This document shows positions 17,893-26,325 of a stretch of 64,000 nt of DNA, piece by piece. The notes beneath the pieces are model-generated. The model saw only the letters and a program-made list of their open reading frames with translations, searched no databases and was not told the DNA's origin. Positions within the stretch are counted from its first letter, which is position 1. Each line of letters begins with the position of its first letter. This DNA is from Tumebacillus permanentifrigoris (GTDB lineage Bacteria > Bacillota > Bacilli > Tumebacillales > Tumebacillaceae). The DNA is taken from positions 215,329 through 279,328 of the forward strand of contig NZ_QGGL01000005.1 of NCBI RefSeq assembly GCF_003148565.1. Reading direction: 5' to 3'. Made by a program: the position numbers and the translations under genes.

Positions 17893-18936
17893 CTAAAAGT
17901 CGAGGTCCAATTCGCCCTCTGTCAACGCGCGGTGCATGCGCATCTGCACCGCGTAGGACACTACCTCCAAACCTCCGACGATAAACCCATGCGCCTGCGC
18001 ACCCTCGCCCTCCAGCCGTGCCCGCAATCCGCGCAAAAAGTCCTCGACAGACGGTTCCATCCCCTCGCGCTCGGTCAACAGCAACGGCATGGACTTGCCG
18101 CGAACGGACAGCGCACTCGCCGCCACGCCAATCGCCCATTGCTCGATCGGCACCAAGGTGACCGGGGCAGCACTTCGCTCGCGTCGACCCCAGCCGAAAC
18201 GGGACTTGTGTCGGAATTTTGCGAAACGCACCGACATGTCAAAAGCGTCGTGGCCGCCGATCCACGCTTCGACTTTGGACCCGTGTGCGCGGATGTCACT
18301 GCTGATGCGGGCGGGCAGGTAGGTCTCAGGCGCCGCAACAAACATCCGCGTGCGCGGATGTTTCTTCAACCAACGCACGGTGCTGGGGTAGAGTCCCTGC
18401 TCCGAAGCAAAGAGGATCGGTGTTCCGGTGTGTGCGGCATACCCGCCTGCGACGGTGCCGCCCGCCAAGGGATCGACGGAGACCAGCAAGGCATTGCCCG
18501 ATTCTGCTCCGACTTCTAGATCGGCGATGCGCTCTACCGTGTCCCACAAGTCGTGGCCCATCAAGTGCCAGATGGAGAATCCCAGATCCGCGAGGTCGTG
18601 CAACGTGCGAGCATGCACCGCTCCAATCACGATCACCTGAGCGGTCAGAACCTGCCCACGCGGCGAGAGGCGGATCAACTCGCGCGACACCGCTTCCTCT
18701 AATCCTTCGGTCGCTGTATAGAGCAGGGCTGCTGCATACGGATGGTGCATCAGCCGAGCCGCTGCCAGAACTTCTGGGTAGTACTCCGGTCGGGCGAGCA
18801 ACACGGTGTTGGGACGGGTTGCTGGGTAGACGGTCTGGGCGATTCCAATCGAACTGCTGACGGCATCCCAACCCAAAATCCGCGTCGTAGCCGTAGTGGA
18901 AGCCTGATATAGAGATGGATGGAGATGCTCTGGCAT
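17893..18936 (-). CDS. Cell-wall-binding-repeat-2-like protein lacking a signal peptide
   Basis: A 347-residue protein in which three tandem segments (about 18-110, 115-210, 215-300) resemble the PF04122 cell wall binding repeat 2. Each has a VLLARPEYYPEVLAAA-like or VDPLAGGTVAGGYAAHTG-like core followed by a TPILFAS or LLYTATEG strand. No export signal is visible, unlike typical secreted CWB2 proteins, so its location is unclear. GAGGGGGG lies about 6 bases before the ATG at 18936. It is transcribed alone between the TlpA gene and a divergent HTH-TPR regulator. Family assignment is by pattern only. Confidence 0.6.
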   Translation of the reverse strand: MPEHLHPSLYQASTTATTRILGWDAVSSSIGIAQTVYPATRPNTVLLARPEYYPEVLAAARLMHHPYAAALLYTATEGLEEAVSRELIRLSPRGQVLTAQVIVIGAVHARTLHDLADLGFSIWHLMGHDLWDTVERIADLEVGAESGNALLVSVDPLAGGTVAGGYAAHTGTPILFASEQGLYPSTVRWLKKHPRTRMFVAAPETYLPARISSDIRAHGSKVEAWIGGHDAFDMSVRFAKFRHKSRFGWGRRERSAAPVTLVPIEQWAIGVAASALSVRGKSMPLLLTEREGMEPSVEDFLRGLRARLEGEGAQAHGFIVGGLEVVSYAVQMRMHRALTEGELDLDF

Positions 18937-19047
18937 GAAATTCCCCCCTCTCCTATCGCGAATGGGAACATTCTTCATCATCTATTCATAATTTATGCGT
19001 AGAATTTCCTAGTCTTGACTGGACAGTAAAGAAACCATCTGGTATAT

Positions 19048-19077
19048 TTGTCAGGAAACTCGTATAACCTGTATATT
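19048..19077 (+). promoter_or_regulatory. Possible promoter upstream of the HTH-TPR regulator
   Basis: TTGTCA, 18-base spacer, TATATT. A second -10-like TACAAT at 19143-19148 lies closer to the gene. Confidence 0.4.
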
Positions 19078-19084
19078 ATTTAAT

Positions 19085-19140
19085 ACGTGACTGCCGTTCA
19101 CGTTTTGACAGATACACTATTTCCTTTAGCGAAATAGTGT
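19085..19140 (+). promoter_or_regulatory. Tandem inverted repeats, probable operator of the HTH-TPR gene
   Basis: Two perfect inverted repeats, each with a 7-base loop: ACGTGA/TCACGT (19085-19103) and ACACTATTTC/GAAATAGTGT (19114-19140). They lie 65-120 bases before the start codon, between promoter-like elements, and no terminator T-run follows, so they look like protein-binding sites rather than terminators. Confidence 0.5.
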
Positions 19141-19204
19141 TGTACAATCAATATAGGAACACGAAAGTTTCTCAATCTTAACTACTGGGTGGGAGGTTTA
19201 CCCC

Positions 19205-20497
19205 ATGACTACATCACTTGGACAGAAAATCAGGGAGCTTCGCATTTTGAAGGGCCTCACTCAAAGTGACTTGGGCTCCGGCATGGTGACTCCGAGCATG
19301 ATCTCGCAGATTGAAGCGGATAAAGCGAATCCTTCTCATAAACTGCTCTGCGCAATTGCAGAGAAACTGGAGACTTCGGTCGATTACTTCTTGACCGACA
19401 TGCAGACCAAGCTCGAACAAACCAGCACGTACAAGCTGGCGAAGGCGTTTATGGAATCAAGCGAGTACGACCGTGCGATCTCGTTGTTGGAAGAACTGCT
19501 CGAGAACCCGGCTCCGCACTTGCAACTGACCAATATCTCGTTTGACCTCGCGAACTGCTACCTGCACGTTGAGCAATTCGAACGCGCAACGGAATTGTTC
19601 GAAGATGTGCTGGACGGTTCCGTCCGCACAGGCGAACACAACACCGCAGTTCTCGCCCTCAACAAATTGGGTGTGATCCAACTGCGCAAGGAGAACCTGC
19701 TGCTCGCTCAATTCCACTGGAAGAAAGCCTATCAGATCATCTCCCGCACCGAGAACATCGATGTCTCGACCAAGGCATTTGTCATCACCAACCTCGGCAT
19801 GGTCAACCTCAAGCTCGGCGAATACCGCGATGCGCTCAAGTACTACACCGAGTCCTATCACTTGCTCCAAGGGACGAACTACTTGAAGCTGATCGGGGAA
19901 ACGTACAACGGCCTGGGTCACGCGAACAAGGAAATGAAGAACTACAAAAAAGCGGTTGAGCATACCCAAGACGCGATTGCGATCTTCAAGTCGCTCAACT
20001 ACGTCAAAACTTCCTATGACAACAAAGTCAACCTCGCGATCATCAAAGGCGAGGAAGGCAAAACTGAGGAAGCGCTGGCGTTGCTCGAAGAATGCATGGA
20101 GGGCTATGCCAAGCACGGCAGCGAGATCGACATCGCGAACGTACACTCCGAACTCTCTCGCCTGCTGCTGAAGGAAAAGCGCTATGCAGACGCTGAGAAA
20201 CATGCAACGCAATCCATGCAACTGATGGAACCTTCGATGCGTGAAATCGCGTTCATTTACCGCACACTGGCTGAAATCAAGCTGGCGACCGAAGACTTCG
20301 ACACCGCTGTTGACTATTCGGAGAAAGCGATCGAACTGTTCCAAAGCAATGACATGATCGGTCAACTGACCAAGACCTACGCCCTGCTTGGCGAGATCTA
20401 CAAGTCCCGTGGTGACTTCCTCTCCGCTACCGAATCCCTGCAGAAAATGCAGACGATCGTGGAGTCGAACCTGCGCGACCGCATCATGGTGATGTAA
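19205..20497 (+). CDS. HTH-TPR transcriptional regulator (RNPP-like)
   Basis: A 430-residue protein with an Xre-type helix-turn-helix at about 8-62 (LRILKGLTQSDLGSG ... PSMISQIEADKANPS), followed by some nine tetratricopeptide repeats filling residues 75-425. This is the build of RNPP regulators (NprR, PlcR, Rgg, Rap), which bind short peptides through the TPR domain. GGGAGG lies 9-10 bases upstream of the ATG. No pro-peptide gene can be seen beside it: a terminator follows 6 bases after the stop. It may be an orphan receptor or use another ligand. It has the same length and layout as the regulator at 42.5-43.8 kb. Confidence 0.88.
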   Translation: MTTSLGQKIRELRILKGLTQSDLGSGMVTPSMISQIEADKANPSHKLLCAIAEKLETSVDYFLTDMQTKLEQTSTYKLAKAFMESSEYDRAISLLEELLENPAPHLQLTNISFDLANCYLHVEQFERATELFEDVLDGSVRTGEHNTAVLALNKLGVIQLRKENLLLAQFHWKKAYQIISRTENIDVSTKAFVITNLGMVNLKLGEYRDALKYYTESYHLLQGTNYLKLIGETYNGLGHANKEMKNYKKAVEHTQDAIAIFKSLNYVKTSYDNKVNLAIIKGEEGKTEEALALLEECMEGYAKHGSEIDIANVHSELSRLLLKEKRYADAEKHATQSMQLMEPSMREIAFIYRTLAEIKLATEDFDTAVDYSEKAIELFQSNDMIGQLTKTYALLGEIYKSRGDFLSATESLQKMQTIVESNLRDRIMVM

Positions 20498-20502
20498 AAT
20501 CG

Positions 20503-20537
20503 AAATCCCTTGCATTCTATGAATGCAGGGGATTTTT
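20503..20537 (+). terminator. Terminator after the HTH-TPR gene
   Basis: AAATCCCTTGCATTC pairs with GAATGCAGGGGATTT around a 3-base loop, followed by T residues. Confidence 0.88.
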
Positions 20538-20549
20538 TATGAACTAAAC

Positions 20550-21356
20550 TTATCGCTGCCAATCCAAGACGCTGACCAGCGGCAGATGATCTGACGCAGG
20601 ACTTGGCACCGTGTAACTGTTCGTGCTCTGGAAGTGTTTCGAAGCCAACACATAGTCGATCTGCTCGCCGCTGCCAGGGAATGTTTCGACTGGTTGTGGC
20701 GTTGTCGGTGGGAACTGTTGCAACCACGGTTGCAATTCAGCCGCTTGTTCATTGGTATTGAAGTCGCCCAGCACCAACACTGGGCCGTCCGTAGCTTGCA
20801 ACCGTTTGTTGAGTTCTGCCACATCTCGAGCACGCTCCTGCTGGACGAGACCCAAGTGCGTGACAAGTACACGCAAGGCTTGACCTTGCACTTGCAACGT
20901 AGCGAGCAGGGCGACTCGGTCTTCCTTGCGACTTTTCAGCTCGATGCGTTCCGTTGCGAGAATCGGGTAGCGCGAGAGCAGGACATTGCCGAATTCGAAG
21001 GGACCGACAGTCAGCGCGGATTCGAAGTGATAGTTGAGGCCCAGCGCCTCGGAGATCAAGCGCGGCTGGTCTTCAAACTTCGAGCGCGGGCTGTGTCGCT
21101 CCACTTCCTGCAGGCCGATGATATCTGCGCCGGTCGCTTGTAACGCCTGAATTGTTTCTTCAAGATTCAGATTATTTTCAGCATCCTTGCCGATGTGGAT
21201 GTTATAGGTGGCTACTTTTAGCTGTTTCACTTCGCCAGTTGTCACCGTCTGCGCTTGCAGATCCGCTTGTGCAAAGCTTGTCCGCTCGGTATGAGGCACG
21301 GCGAGGATCAGGAGACATCCTGCCGCCAACAAACTGAACCATCTTCCTTGCTTCAT
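20550..21356 (-). CDS. Secreted endonuclease/exonuclease/phosphatase-family protein
   Basis: A 268-residue protein with a signal peptide (about 1-30) and the full EEP fold. The segments are VATYNIHIGKD (metal-binding Asn), IIGLQEVERHS (catalytic Glu), LVLGDFNTNEQ (Asp-Phe-Asn) and SDHLPLVSVL (catalytic Asp-His). The family includes DNase I-like nucleases, sphingomyelinases and inositol phosphatases; sequence alone does not tell which applies. The ATG at 21356 is 6 bases after GAGGTG. Transcribed alone, convergent with the HTH-TPR gene. Confidence 0.85.
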   Translation of the reverse strand: MKQGRWFSLLAAGCLLILAVPHTERTSFAQADLQAQTVTTGEVKQLKVATYNIHIGKDAENNLNLEETIQALQATGADIIGLQEVERHSPRSKFEDQPRLISEALGLNYHFESALTVGPFEFGNVLLSRYPILATERIELKSRKEDRVALLATLQVQGQALRVLVTHLGLVQQERARDVAELNKRLQATDGPVLVLGDFNTNEQAAELQPWLQQFPPTTPQPVETFPGSGEQIDYVLASKHFQSTNSYTVPSPASDHLPLVSVLDWQR

Positions 21357-21436
21357 CCCTTTCACCTCATACCCTATCTATGACTGTACAATCAGTATAG
21401 AGTAATTTTTATTTTCTGACAATGGAGGGTGAAAAA

Positions 21437-21470
21437 AATGCCTTGTTGATCCGTAGATCAACAAGGCATT
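21437..21470 (-). terminator. Terminator of the tRNA cluster
   Basis: AATGCCTTGTTGATC pairs perfectly with GATCAACAAGGCATT around a 4-base loop, followed on the minus strand by TTTTT. Confidence 0.9.
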
Positions 21471-21484
21471 TTCGTCCTGACATG

Positions 21485-21559
21485 TGGAGCGGAAGATGGG
21501 ATTCGAACCCACGACCCTCGCCTTGGCAAGGCGATGCTCTACCCCTGAGCCACTTCCGC
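21485..21559 (-). tRNA. tRNA-Gly (GCC)
   Basis: Cloverleaf with acceptor GCGGAAG/CTTCCGC, anticodon loop TTGCCAA (anticodon GCC), T-loop GTTCGAATC and an encoded CCA end. Last tRNA of a seven-gene cluster. Confidence 0.95.
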
Positions 21560-21566
21560 GTGGACA

Positions 21567-21642
21567 TGGTGCCTTTTACCGGAATCGAACCGATGACCTC
21601 ATCCTTACCATGGATGCGCTCTACCTACTGAGCTAAAAAGGC
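21567..21642 (-). tRNA. tRNA-Thr (GGT)
   Basis: Acceptor GCCTTTT/AAAAGGC, anticodon loop ATGGTAA (anticodon GGT), T-loop GTTCGATTC and encoded CCA. Confidence 0.95.
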
Positions 21643-21643
21643 G

Positions 21644-21719
21644 TGGCTCCCCGAGCAAGACTCGAACTTGCGACCATCCGATTAACAGTCGGGCGCTCTA
21701 CCAACTGAGCTATCGAGGA
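21644..21719 (-). tRNA. tRNA-Asn (GTT)
   Basis: Acceptor TCCTCGA/TCGGGGA with one G-T pair, anticodon loop CTGTTAA (anticodon GTT), and encoded CCA. It begins one base after the Thr gene. Confidence 0.95.
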
Positions 21720-21725
21720 ATAATC

Positions 21726-21801
21726 TGGTGGAGAGTAGCGGATTCGAACCGCTGACCCCCTGCTTGCAAGGCAGGTGCTCTACCAACTGAGCTAACCCCC
21801 C
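21726..21801 (-). tRNA. tRNA-Ala (TGC)
   Basis: Anticodon loop CTTGCAA within stem CCTGC/GCAGG gives anticodon TGC. Acceptor GGGGGGT/ACTCTCC includes two G-T pairs; CCA is encoded. Confidence 0.93.
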
Positions 21802-21821
21802 AGAAGGAACAAGAAAGAAAA

Positions 21822-21905
21822 TGGTGGAGAGAGAAGGATTCGAACCTTCGAAGCTTACGCAACGGATTTACAGTCCGCCCCATTTGGCCACTTTGGTACC
21901 TCTCC
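21822..21905 (-). tRNA. tRNA-Tyr (GTA)
   Basis: Class II tRNA with a long variable arm; anticodon loop CTGTAAA (GTA), acceptor GGAGAGG, encoded CCA. Confidence 0.95.
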
Positions 21906-21919
21906 ACGAAAAGTAAATT

Positions 21920-21996
21920 TGGTAGCGGCGGAGGGATTCGAACCCCCGACCCTCCGGGTATGAACCGAATGCTCTAGCCAGCTGAGCTACACCGCC
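21920..21996 (-). tRNA. tRNA-Met (CAT), elongator type
   Basis: Anticodon loop TTCATAC (CAT). The acceptor GGCGGTG and the lack of the three G-C pairs of initiator tRNA in the anticodon stem point to elongator methionine. CCA is encoded. Confidence 0.92.
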
Positions 21997-22012
21997 ACAG
22001 GAATTTTGAAGA

Positions 22013-22104
22013 TGGCGGAGAGAAAGGGATTCGAACCCTTGAGACGGTTTCCCGCCTACACGATTTCCAATCGTGCTCCTTCGACCAAACTCGGACATCT
22101 CTCC
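22013..22104 (-). tRNA. tRNA-Ser (GGA)
   Basis: Class II tRNA of 92 bases with a long variable arm; anticodon loop TTGGAAA (GGA), acceptor GGAGAGA, encoded CCA. First gene of the cluster. Confidence 0.95.
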
Positions 22105-22171
22105 ATGTATGCAATTGTTACTTTTCTTTCATCGTGACCGACGAAAAGTTATCGTGGCGGCGACAAGAAGA

Positions 22172-22201
22172 AATATACCACGCTCCCTATGAATCTCTCA
22201 A
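22172..22201 (-). promoter_or_regulatory. Probable promoter of the tRNA cluster
   Basis: Minus strand TTGAGA, 18-base spacer, TATATT, about 68 bases upstream of the first tRNA. The remaining 22202-22320 shows no gene. Confidence 0.6.
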
Positions 22202-22320
22202 TCGACATTTTCGCTCAGAAGTAGACAAATAACGCACTGGTCTCTCCCTTGCTTTCTCTAGAATGGTGGATCATCCTTTTTCATAGGTGTCGAGAATGAT
22301 TTAAATCAGATCATAAAAAA

Positions 22321-22350
22321 ACGGCAGACGCGGTTTAACGCGCTTGCCGT
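22321..22350 (-). terminator. Terminator of the cop operon
   Basis: ACGGCA(G)ACGCG pairs with CGCG(C)TTGCCGT, flanked by A and T runs on both sides, so it is bidirectional; it closes copZ. Confidence 0.85.
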
Positions 22351-22368
22351 TTTTTCGGGAATGCTGCC

Positions 22369-22572
22369 TTAGACGACATCGTAGCCTGCGTCCTCGATGG
22401 TGTCGCGCAGTTGGCCGACGGAGAGTTTTTGCGGGTCGTAGTGGACCTCGACGGTGCCAGTTTCCAAGTTGACGGACGCTTGGTTAACCCCCGCTTGCTG
22501 CAGGGCGCTTTCAACGGCTGCTTTGCAATGTCCGCAGGACATGCCTTCGACTTTCAGGGTGATCTGTTCCAT
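22369..22572 (-). CDS. copZ: Copper chaperone CopZ
   Basis: A 67-residue heavy-metal-associated domain with the copper-binding motif GMSCGHC (Cys13 and Cys16) and the usual ferredoxin-like fold length. It delivers Cu(I) to the CopA ATPase encoded 22 bases upstream. The ATG at 22572 follows GAGGAG by 9 bases; an in-frame TTG at 22590 is less likely. Last gene of csoR-copA-copZ. Confidence 0.95.
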   Translation of the reverse strand: MEQITLKVEGMSCGHCKAAVESALQQAGVNQASVNLETGTVEVHYDPQKLSVGQLRDTIEDAGYDVV

Positions 22573-22594
22573 GATTGTGACTCCTCTCAATCTG

Positions 22595-24802
22595 TTAGTC
22601 TAGCTTGATGCGCTTGAGGCGCAAGGCATTCAACACAACCGATACGGAACTGAACGCCATCGCGGCCCCGGCTACCCAGGGCAACAACAACCCTGCAGCG
22701 GCGATCGGGATGCCGATCACGTTGTAGGCCAGCGCCCAGAACAGGCCTTGGCGGATGTTGCGGATCGTCGCTCGCGACAGCCGAATCGCCCGCACGACCC
22801 CCTGCAGATCACCGCCGATCAGCGTGACATCAGCCGCTTCCAGCGCGACGTCAGCCCCCGTTCCAACCGCGATGCCGATATCAGCAGTCGCCAACGCTGG
22901 AGCGTCGTTGATCCCATCCCCGACCATCGCCACCACCCGACCCTCGGTCTGGTAACGCTTGACGGCATCTGCCTTGGCTTCTGGAAGCACCTCCGCGAGC
23001 ACCTCATCGACCCCCACGAGGCGAGCGATGGCAGCAGCAGTGCGGCTGTTGTCGCCCGTGACCATGATGACGCGCAGGCCGAGTTTTTGCAGTTCGACAA
23101 TCGCTTGGCGGGAGGATTCCTTGATCGTGTCAGCGACTGCGATCAGTCCGGCAGGGACGCTGTCCACCGCGACGATCATCACCGTCTTGCCCTCCTGCTC
23201 CAGACGTTCCATCTCGATCTCCAACTCTTGGTATACGTTCGTTGTGCTGATTCCTTCCTCCTGCATCAAGCGTCGGGTGCCGATCAACAGATCGCGACCC
23301 TCCACCCGTGCGCGCACCCCGCGTCCTGTGAGGGCTTCAAATGCCTCAGGATCGGGCAAATCTGCCTCTGCCTCCCCTGCAGCCACGATCGCGCTGGCGA
23401 GCGGATGCTCAGAGCGCTTTTCTGCAATCGCTGCGAGGCGCAGCAAGTGGCTGGCTTCTCGCTTCGCCTCCTGCGTCGTGCTGGAGGCGAGGATGATGTC
23501 GGTGACGGAGGGGCGACCCGTGGTGATCGTGCCCGTTTTGTCGAGCAGGATCACGCTGGATTTTTGGAGCGTTTCGAGATGTTCGCCACCTTTGAACAGC
23601 ACGCCTTGCTCTGCCCCCTTGCCGGTCCCGACCATGATCGAAGTCGGTGTGGCGAGACCGAGCGCACAGGGACAGGCGATCACCAACACCGCCGTAGCGT
23701 TCATCAGCGCCATCGAGAGGGCATCGTCCATCGTCCCGTTCAGCAGGAAGTACCAGACGAGAAATGTCACCAGCGCGAGACCGACGACGATCGGGACAAA
23801 TACTCCTGAGATCACATCTGCCAACCGCTGGATCGGCGCTTTTGATCCTTGCGCATCCTCCACGACGCGGATGATCTGCGCCAGCACCGTCTCGCTCCCG
23901 ATGCGCTCGACACGAAATGACAGAGCCCCGTTGCCGTTCAACGTCGCGCCGTAGACCGCATCACCTGGCTGCTTGGTGACCGGGATCGATTCACCGGTCA
24001 GCATCGATTCCTCCACGTTCGAGGAGCCATCCAGCACGGTGCCATCGACCGGGATCTTCTCCCCTGGACGCACCAGCACCACGTCGCCAACGCGCACCTC
24101 CTCGATCGCCACATCCACCTCGCGCCCCTCACGCAGCACGCGCGCGGTCTTGGCCTGTAGATGGAGCAATTTCGAGATCGCTTCCGATGTGCGCGATTTT
24201 GCTAAGTGTTCAAAGATCTTGCCCAGTTGGATCAGCGTGATGATCACCGCACTGGTTTCAAAGTAGACATGATTCCCGCCGCGCAGGATCATCCACACGC
24301 TGTACAAGTACGCGCTGGAGGTGCCCAGCGCGACGAGGACGTCCATGTTCGCGCTCTTGTTCCGGAGGGACTTATACGCTCCCACGTAGAATCCCCACCC
24401 GGCGAGGAACTGAATCGGCGTGGCCAACGCCCATTGGATATAGGGGTTCATCAGCACATCTGGAGCGGCTGGTATGCCCACCATCTCCAACATCACGAGT
24501 AAAAACGGCAGTGTCAACACCGCCGACATCCAAAACAGCGCGACCTGACGCTTCCAAGCCGCGTCTTGGTTTAGCTTCGGCTTGCCTTCCTCTATCGTCT
24601 GGGCGCCAAAGCCCAGTTTTTCCACGCGGGCGATGAGGTCACCCGTCGCCAATTTCGCAGGGTCAAATGCGACCGTCGCTCGCTCCATCGTCAAGTTCAC
24701 ATGGGCTTCCTCGACACCTTCAAGCTTGCGCACGACCTTCTCGATCCGTGCGGAGCAAGCGGCACAGGTCATGCCTGTGATCTGCAGGGTTACTTTTTCC
24801 AT
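22595..24802 (-). CDS. copA: Copper-translocating P-type ATPase
   Basis: The 735-residue P1B-type ATPase exports Cu(I) across the cytoplasmic membrane. It has a single N-terminal metal-binding domain (GMTCAAC, 10-16), eight transmembrane helices and the intramembrane CPC motif ([10 protein letters not shown]). It also has the phosphorylation site DKTGT and the hinge [11 protein letters not shown]. Many Bacillus homologues carry two N-terminal metal domains; here there is one. It sits 17 bases after csoR in the copper operon and is expected to be induced by copper through CsoR. Confidence 0.97.
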   Translation of the reverse strand: MEKVTLQITGMTCAACSARIEKVVRKLEGVEEAHVNLTMERATVAFDPAKLATGDLIARVEKLGFGAQTIEEGKPKLNQDAAWKRQVALFWMSAVLTLPFLLVMLEMVGIPAAPDVLMNPYIQWALATPIQFLAGWGFYVGAYKSLRNKSANMDVLVALGTSSAYLYSVWMILRGGNHVYFETSAVIITLIQLGKIFEHLAKSRTSEAISKLLHLQAKTARVLREGREVDVAIEEVRVGDVVLVRPGEKIPVDGTVLDGSSNVEESMLTGESIPVTKQPGDAVYGATLNGNGALSFRVERIGSETVLAQIIRVVEDAQGSKAPIQRLADVISGVFVPIVVGLALVTFLVWYFLLNGTMDDALSMALMNATAVLVIACPCALGLATPTSIMVGTGKGAEQGVLFKGGEHLETLQKSSVILLDKTGTITTGRPSVTDIILASSTTQEAKREASHLLRLAAIAEKRSEHPLASAIVAAGEAEADLPDPEAFEALTGRGVRARVEGRDLLIGTRRLMQEEGISTTNVYQELEIEMERLEQEGKTVMIVAVDSVPAGLIAVADTIKESSRQAIVELQKLGLRVIMVTGDNSRTAAAIARLVGVDEVLAEVLPEAKADAVKRYQTEGRVVAMVGDGINDAPALATADIGIAVGTGADVALEAADVTLIGGDLQGVVRAIRLSRATIRNIRQGLFWALAYNVIGIPIAAAGLLLPWVAGAAMAFSSVSVVLNALRLKRIKLD

Positions 24803-24819
24803 CGGGATACCCCCTCCCC

Positions 24820-25092
24820 CTATTTCGTAAACACGCGCATGACGTCCATCAGTTCGGCGATATGATCATCGCCGCCCCCGTCGCGGATCGCGGTCGTCAC
24901 GCATCCGCGCGTATGGCTTTCCAAGAGCTTGAGCCCGATTTTGTGGCTTGCCGATTTGATTGCTGCCAGTTGCACGAGGATGTCGATGCAGTACCGGTCG
25001 TCCTCGATCATTTTTTGCACACCGCGAATCTGCCCTTCGATCTTCCGCAGGTTTTTGATCAGCGTTTCTTTGTCGCGTTCCGATTGGTGCAT
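24820..25092 (-). CDS. csoR: Copper-sensing transcriptional repressor CsoR
   Basis: A 90-residue all-helical repressor. Cys35, His60 and Cys64 match the Cu(I)-binding Cys-His-Cys triad of CsoR, which distinguishes it from the formaldehyde sensor FrmR and the nickel sensor RcnR. A matching operator lies 8 bases before its start codon, so it should repress itself together with copA and copZ until copper binds. Confidence 0.95.
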   Translation of the reverse strand: MHQSERDKETLIKNLRKIEGQIRGVQKMIEDDRYCIDILVQLAAIKSASHKIGLKLLESHTRGCVTTAIRDGGGDDHIAELMDVMRVFTK

Positions 25093-25099
25093 CTAAACC

Positions 25100-25116
25100 A
25101 TACCCCCCTACGGTAT
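25100..25116 (-). promoter_or_regulatory. CsoR operator
   Basis: Minus strand ATACCGTAGGGGGGTAT is a GC-rich pseudo-palindrome with the ATACC and GGGTAT arms of known CsoR sites such as the Bacillus copZA operator. It overlaps the region just upstream of the csoR start. Confidence 0.8.
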
Positions 25117-25222
25117 CCATTGTACGCCTCAAACCTCCAACCCGTCAACCTATGTGCTTTTTTCTACCCACCTTTTTCTTATATAATAAACAAAAGAGAT
25201 GAGTATGGGAGGGAACGGAGTT

Positions 25223-25570
25223 ATGCCAGCTACGAGATTCAATTGCCCCGTCGAGGCCACGCTCGATGTGATCGGCGGGAAATGGAAAGCCCTGATCCTT
25301 TGGCGGTTGCAAGACCAAGTGGTGCGCTTTGGCGACCTCAAGCGTATGATTCCCGGTGTCACGCAGAAGATGCTGACCCAACAGTTGCGGGAATTGGAGC
25401 AGGACGGGCTGATTTTGCGCACCGTCTACGCCGAAGTTCCACCAAAAGTCGAGTACTCGATGACCGAGTACGGCGAGTCCTTGCGCCCGTTGCTCCGCCT
25501 GATGTGCCAGTGGGGCGTGGGCCATATGGAAAAAATGGATGTCGATCCCATGCGTATTGCTGCTGAATAA
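25223..25570 (+). CDS. HxlR-family transcriptional regulator
   Basis: A 115-residue winged-helix protein. The N-terminal Cys in FNCPVEATLDVIGGKW and the pattern LILWRL ... RFGDLKRMIPGVTQKML ... QLRELEQDGLI are HxlR (MarR-like) hallmarks; HxlR members often respond to aldehydes or redox stress. I start at the ATG at 25223, 6-7 bases after a GGAG site; an ATG at 25199 lacks one. A TATAAT lies at 25182-25187. The crp/fnr-type gene begins one base after its stop, so the two are probably cotranscribed. Confidence 0.9.
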   Translation: MPATRFNCPVEATLDVIGGKWKALILWRLQDQVVRFGDLKRMIPGVTQKMLTQQLRELEQDGLILRTVYAEVPPKVEYSMTEYGESLRPLLRLMCQWGVGHMEKMDVDPMRIAAE

Positions 25571-25571
25571 A

Positions 25572-26249
25572 ATGGAAACCCTACATGTATTAGCCAATAT
25601 TCCGCTGTTCAGCGGATTGGATGAGGAGGAGCTGTCGAAGGTATCCCAGCTCCTCCTCCGTCGAAATTTCGCTGACAAGACAGGACTGTTTCTGCAAGGT
25701 GATCCGCTACATACGGTGTACTTCATCATCAGTGGCAAAGTGAAAATCTACCGCAACGACGAGGCCGGTCGCGAACAGGTCGTCACCGTGTTGCAAGAGG
25801 GCGACATGTTTCCACATGTCGGCTTTTTCTCCACGGGCACCTATCCGGCGCACGCGGTGATGATCGAGAGCGGCGAGATGCTCACACTTTCCACCGCCCG
25901 CTTCCGCCACTTGATCGAATCTACGCCCACACTGTGCTTGAAGTTGCTCGCCGTGATCGAACACAAGTACATGGAGTTGCAAGCGCGCCTCTCGGAGATG
26001 GTCATGCACGACACGCATGGGCGGCTCGTCCTGATGTTGGTCCGGCTCTCTCGTCTGCATGGGGAACCCTGCGGGGGTCGCCAGCGCTTGAATGTGTCGA
26101 TCACCAATCAAGAACTCGCGAACATGATCGGCACTTCGCGCGAGACGGTCAACCGGATGCTCAACCAATTGAAGCGCGACGGCGCGGTCGAGACTTGTAG
26201 CGATCTGCACATGATTCTCGATGTTGGGAAATTAGAGCAACTCCTGTGA
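25572..26249 (+). CDS. Crp/Fnr-family transcriptional regulator
   Basis: A 225-residue protein with an N-terminal cyclic-nucleotide-like sensor domain (about 5-120, FIISGKVKIYRNDEAGREQ, LQEGDMFPHVGFF). A dimer helix and a C-terminal helix-turn-helix (ITNQELANMIGTSRETVNRMLNQLK) follow. Three cysteines are visible, all outside the N-terminal cluster typical of oxygen-sensing FNR, so the effector is unknown. An FNR-type half-palindrome overlaps its stop codon and lies before the truncated haemoglobin gene, suggesting it regulates that gene and perhaps itself. The ribosome site is weak, consistent with coupling to the HxlR gene. Confidence 0.9.
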   Translation: METLHVLANIPLFSGLDEEELSKVSQLLLRRNFADKTGLFLQGDPLHTVYFIISGKVKIYRNDEAGREQVVTVLQEGDMFPHVGFFSTGTYPAHAVMIESGEMLTLSTARFRHLIESTPTLCLKLLAVIEHKYMELQARLSEMVMHDTHGRLVLMLVRLSRLHGEPCGGRQRLNVSITNQELANMIGTSRETVNRMLNQLKRDGAVETCSDLHMILDVGKLEQLL

Positions 26250-26260
26250 TTTTTATCACT
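26245..26260 (+). promoter_or_regulatory. FNR/CRP-type binding site upstream of the haemoglobin gene
   Basis: TGTGA-N6-TCACT differs from the consensus TGTGA-N6-TCACA at one position. Its centre, 26252.5, is about 41.5 bases before the start point expected from TACGAT at 26282-26287, the classical class II activator position. Confidence 0.65.
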
Positions 26261-26281
26261 ACACACCTTTTTCGATCTTGG

Positions 26282-26287
26282 TACGAT
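26282..26287 (+). promoter_or_regulatory. -10 element of the haemoglobin promoter
   Basis: TACGAT, with no convincing -35 at the proper distance, which fits an activator-dependent promoter. The expected start point is near 26294. Confidence 0.5.
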
Positions 26288-26325
26288 AGGTACAGATCAA
26301 CTGGAACACACAAGGAGGAAAACAC

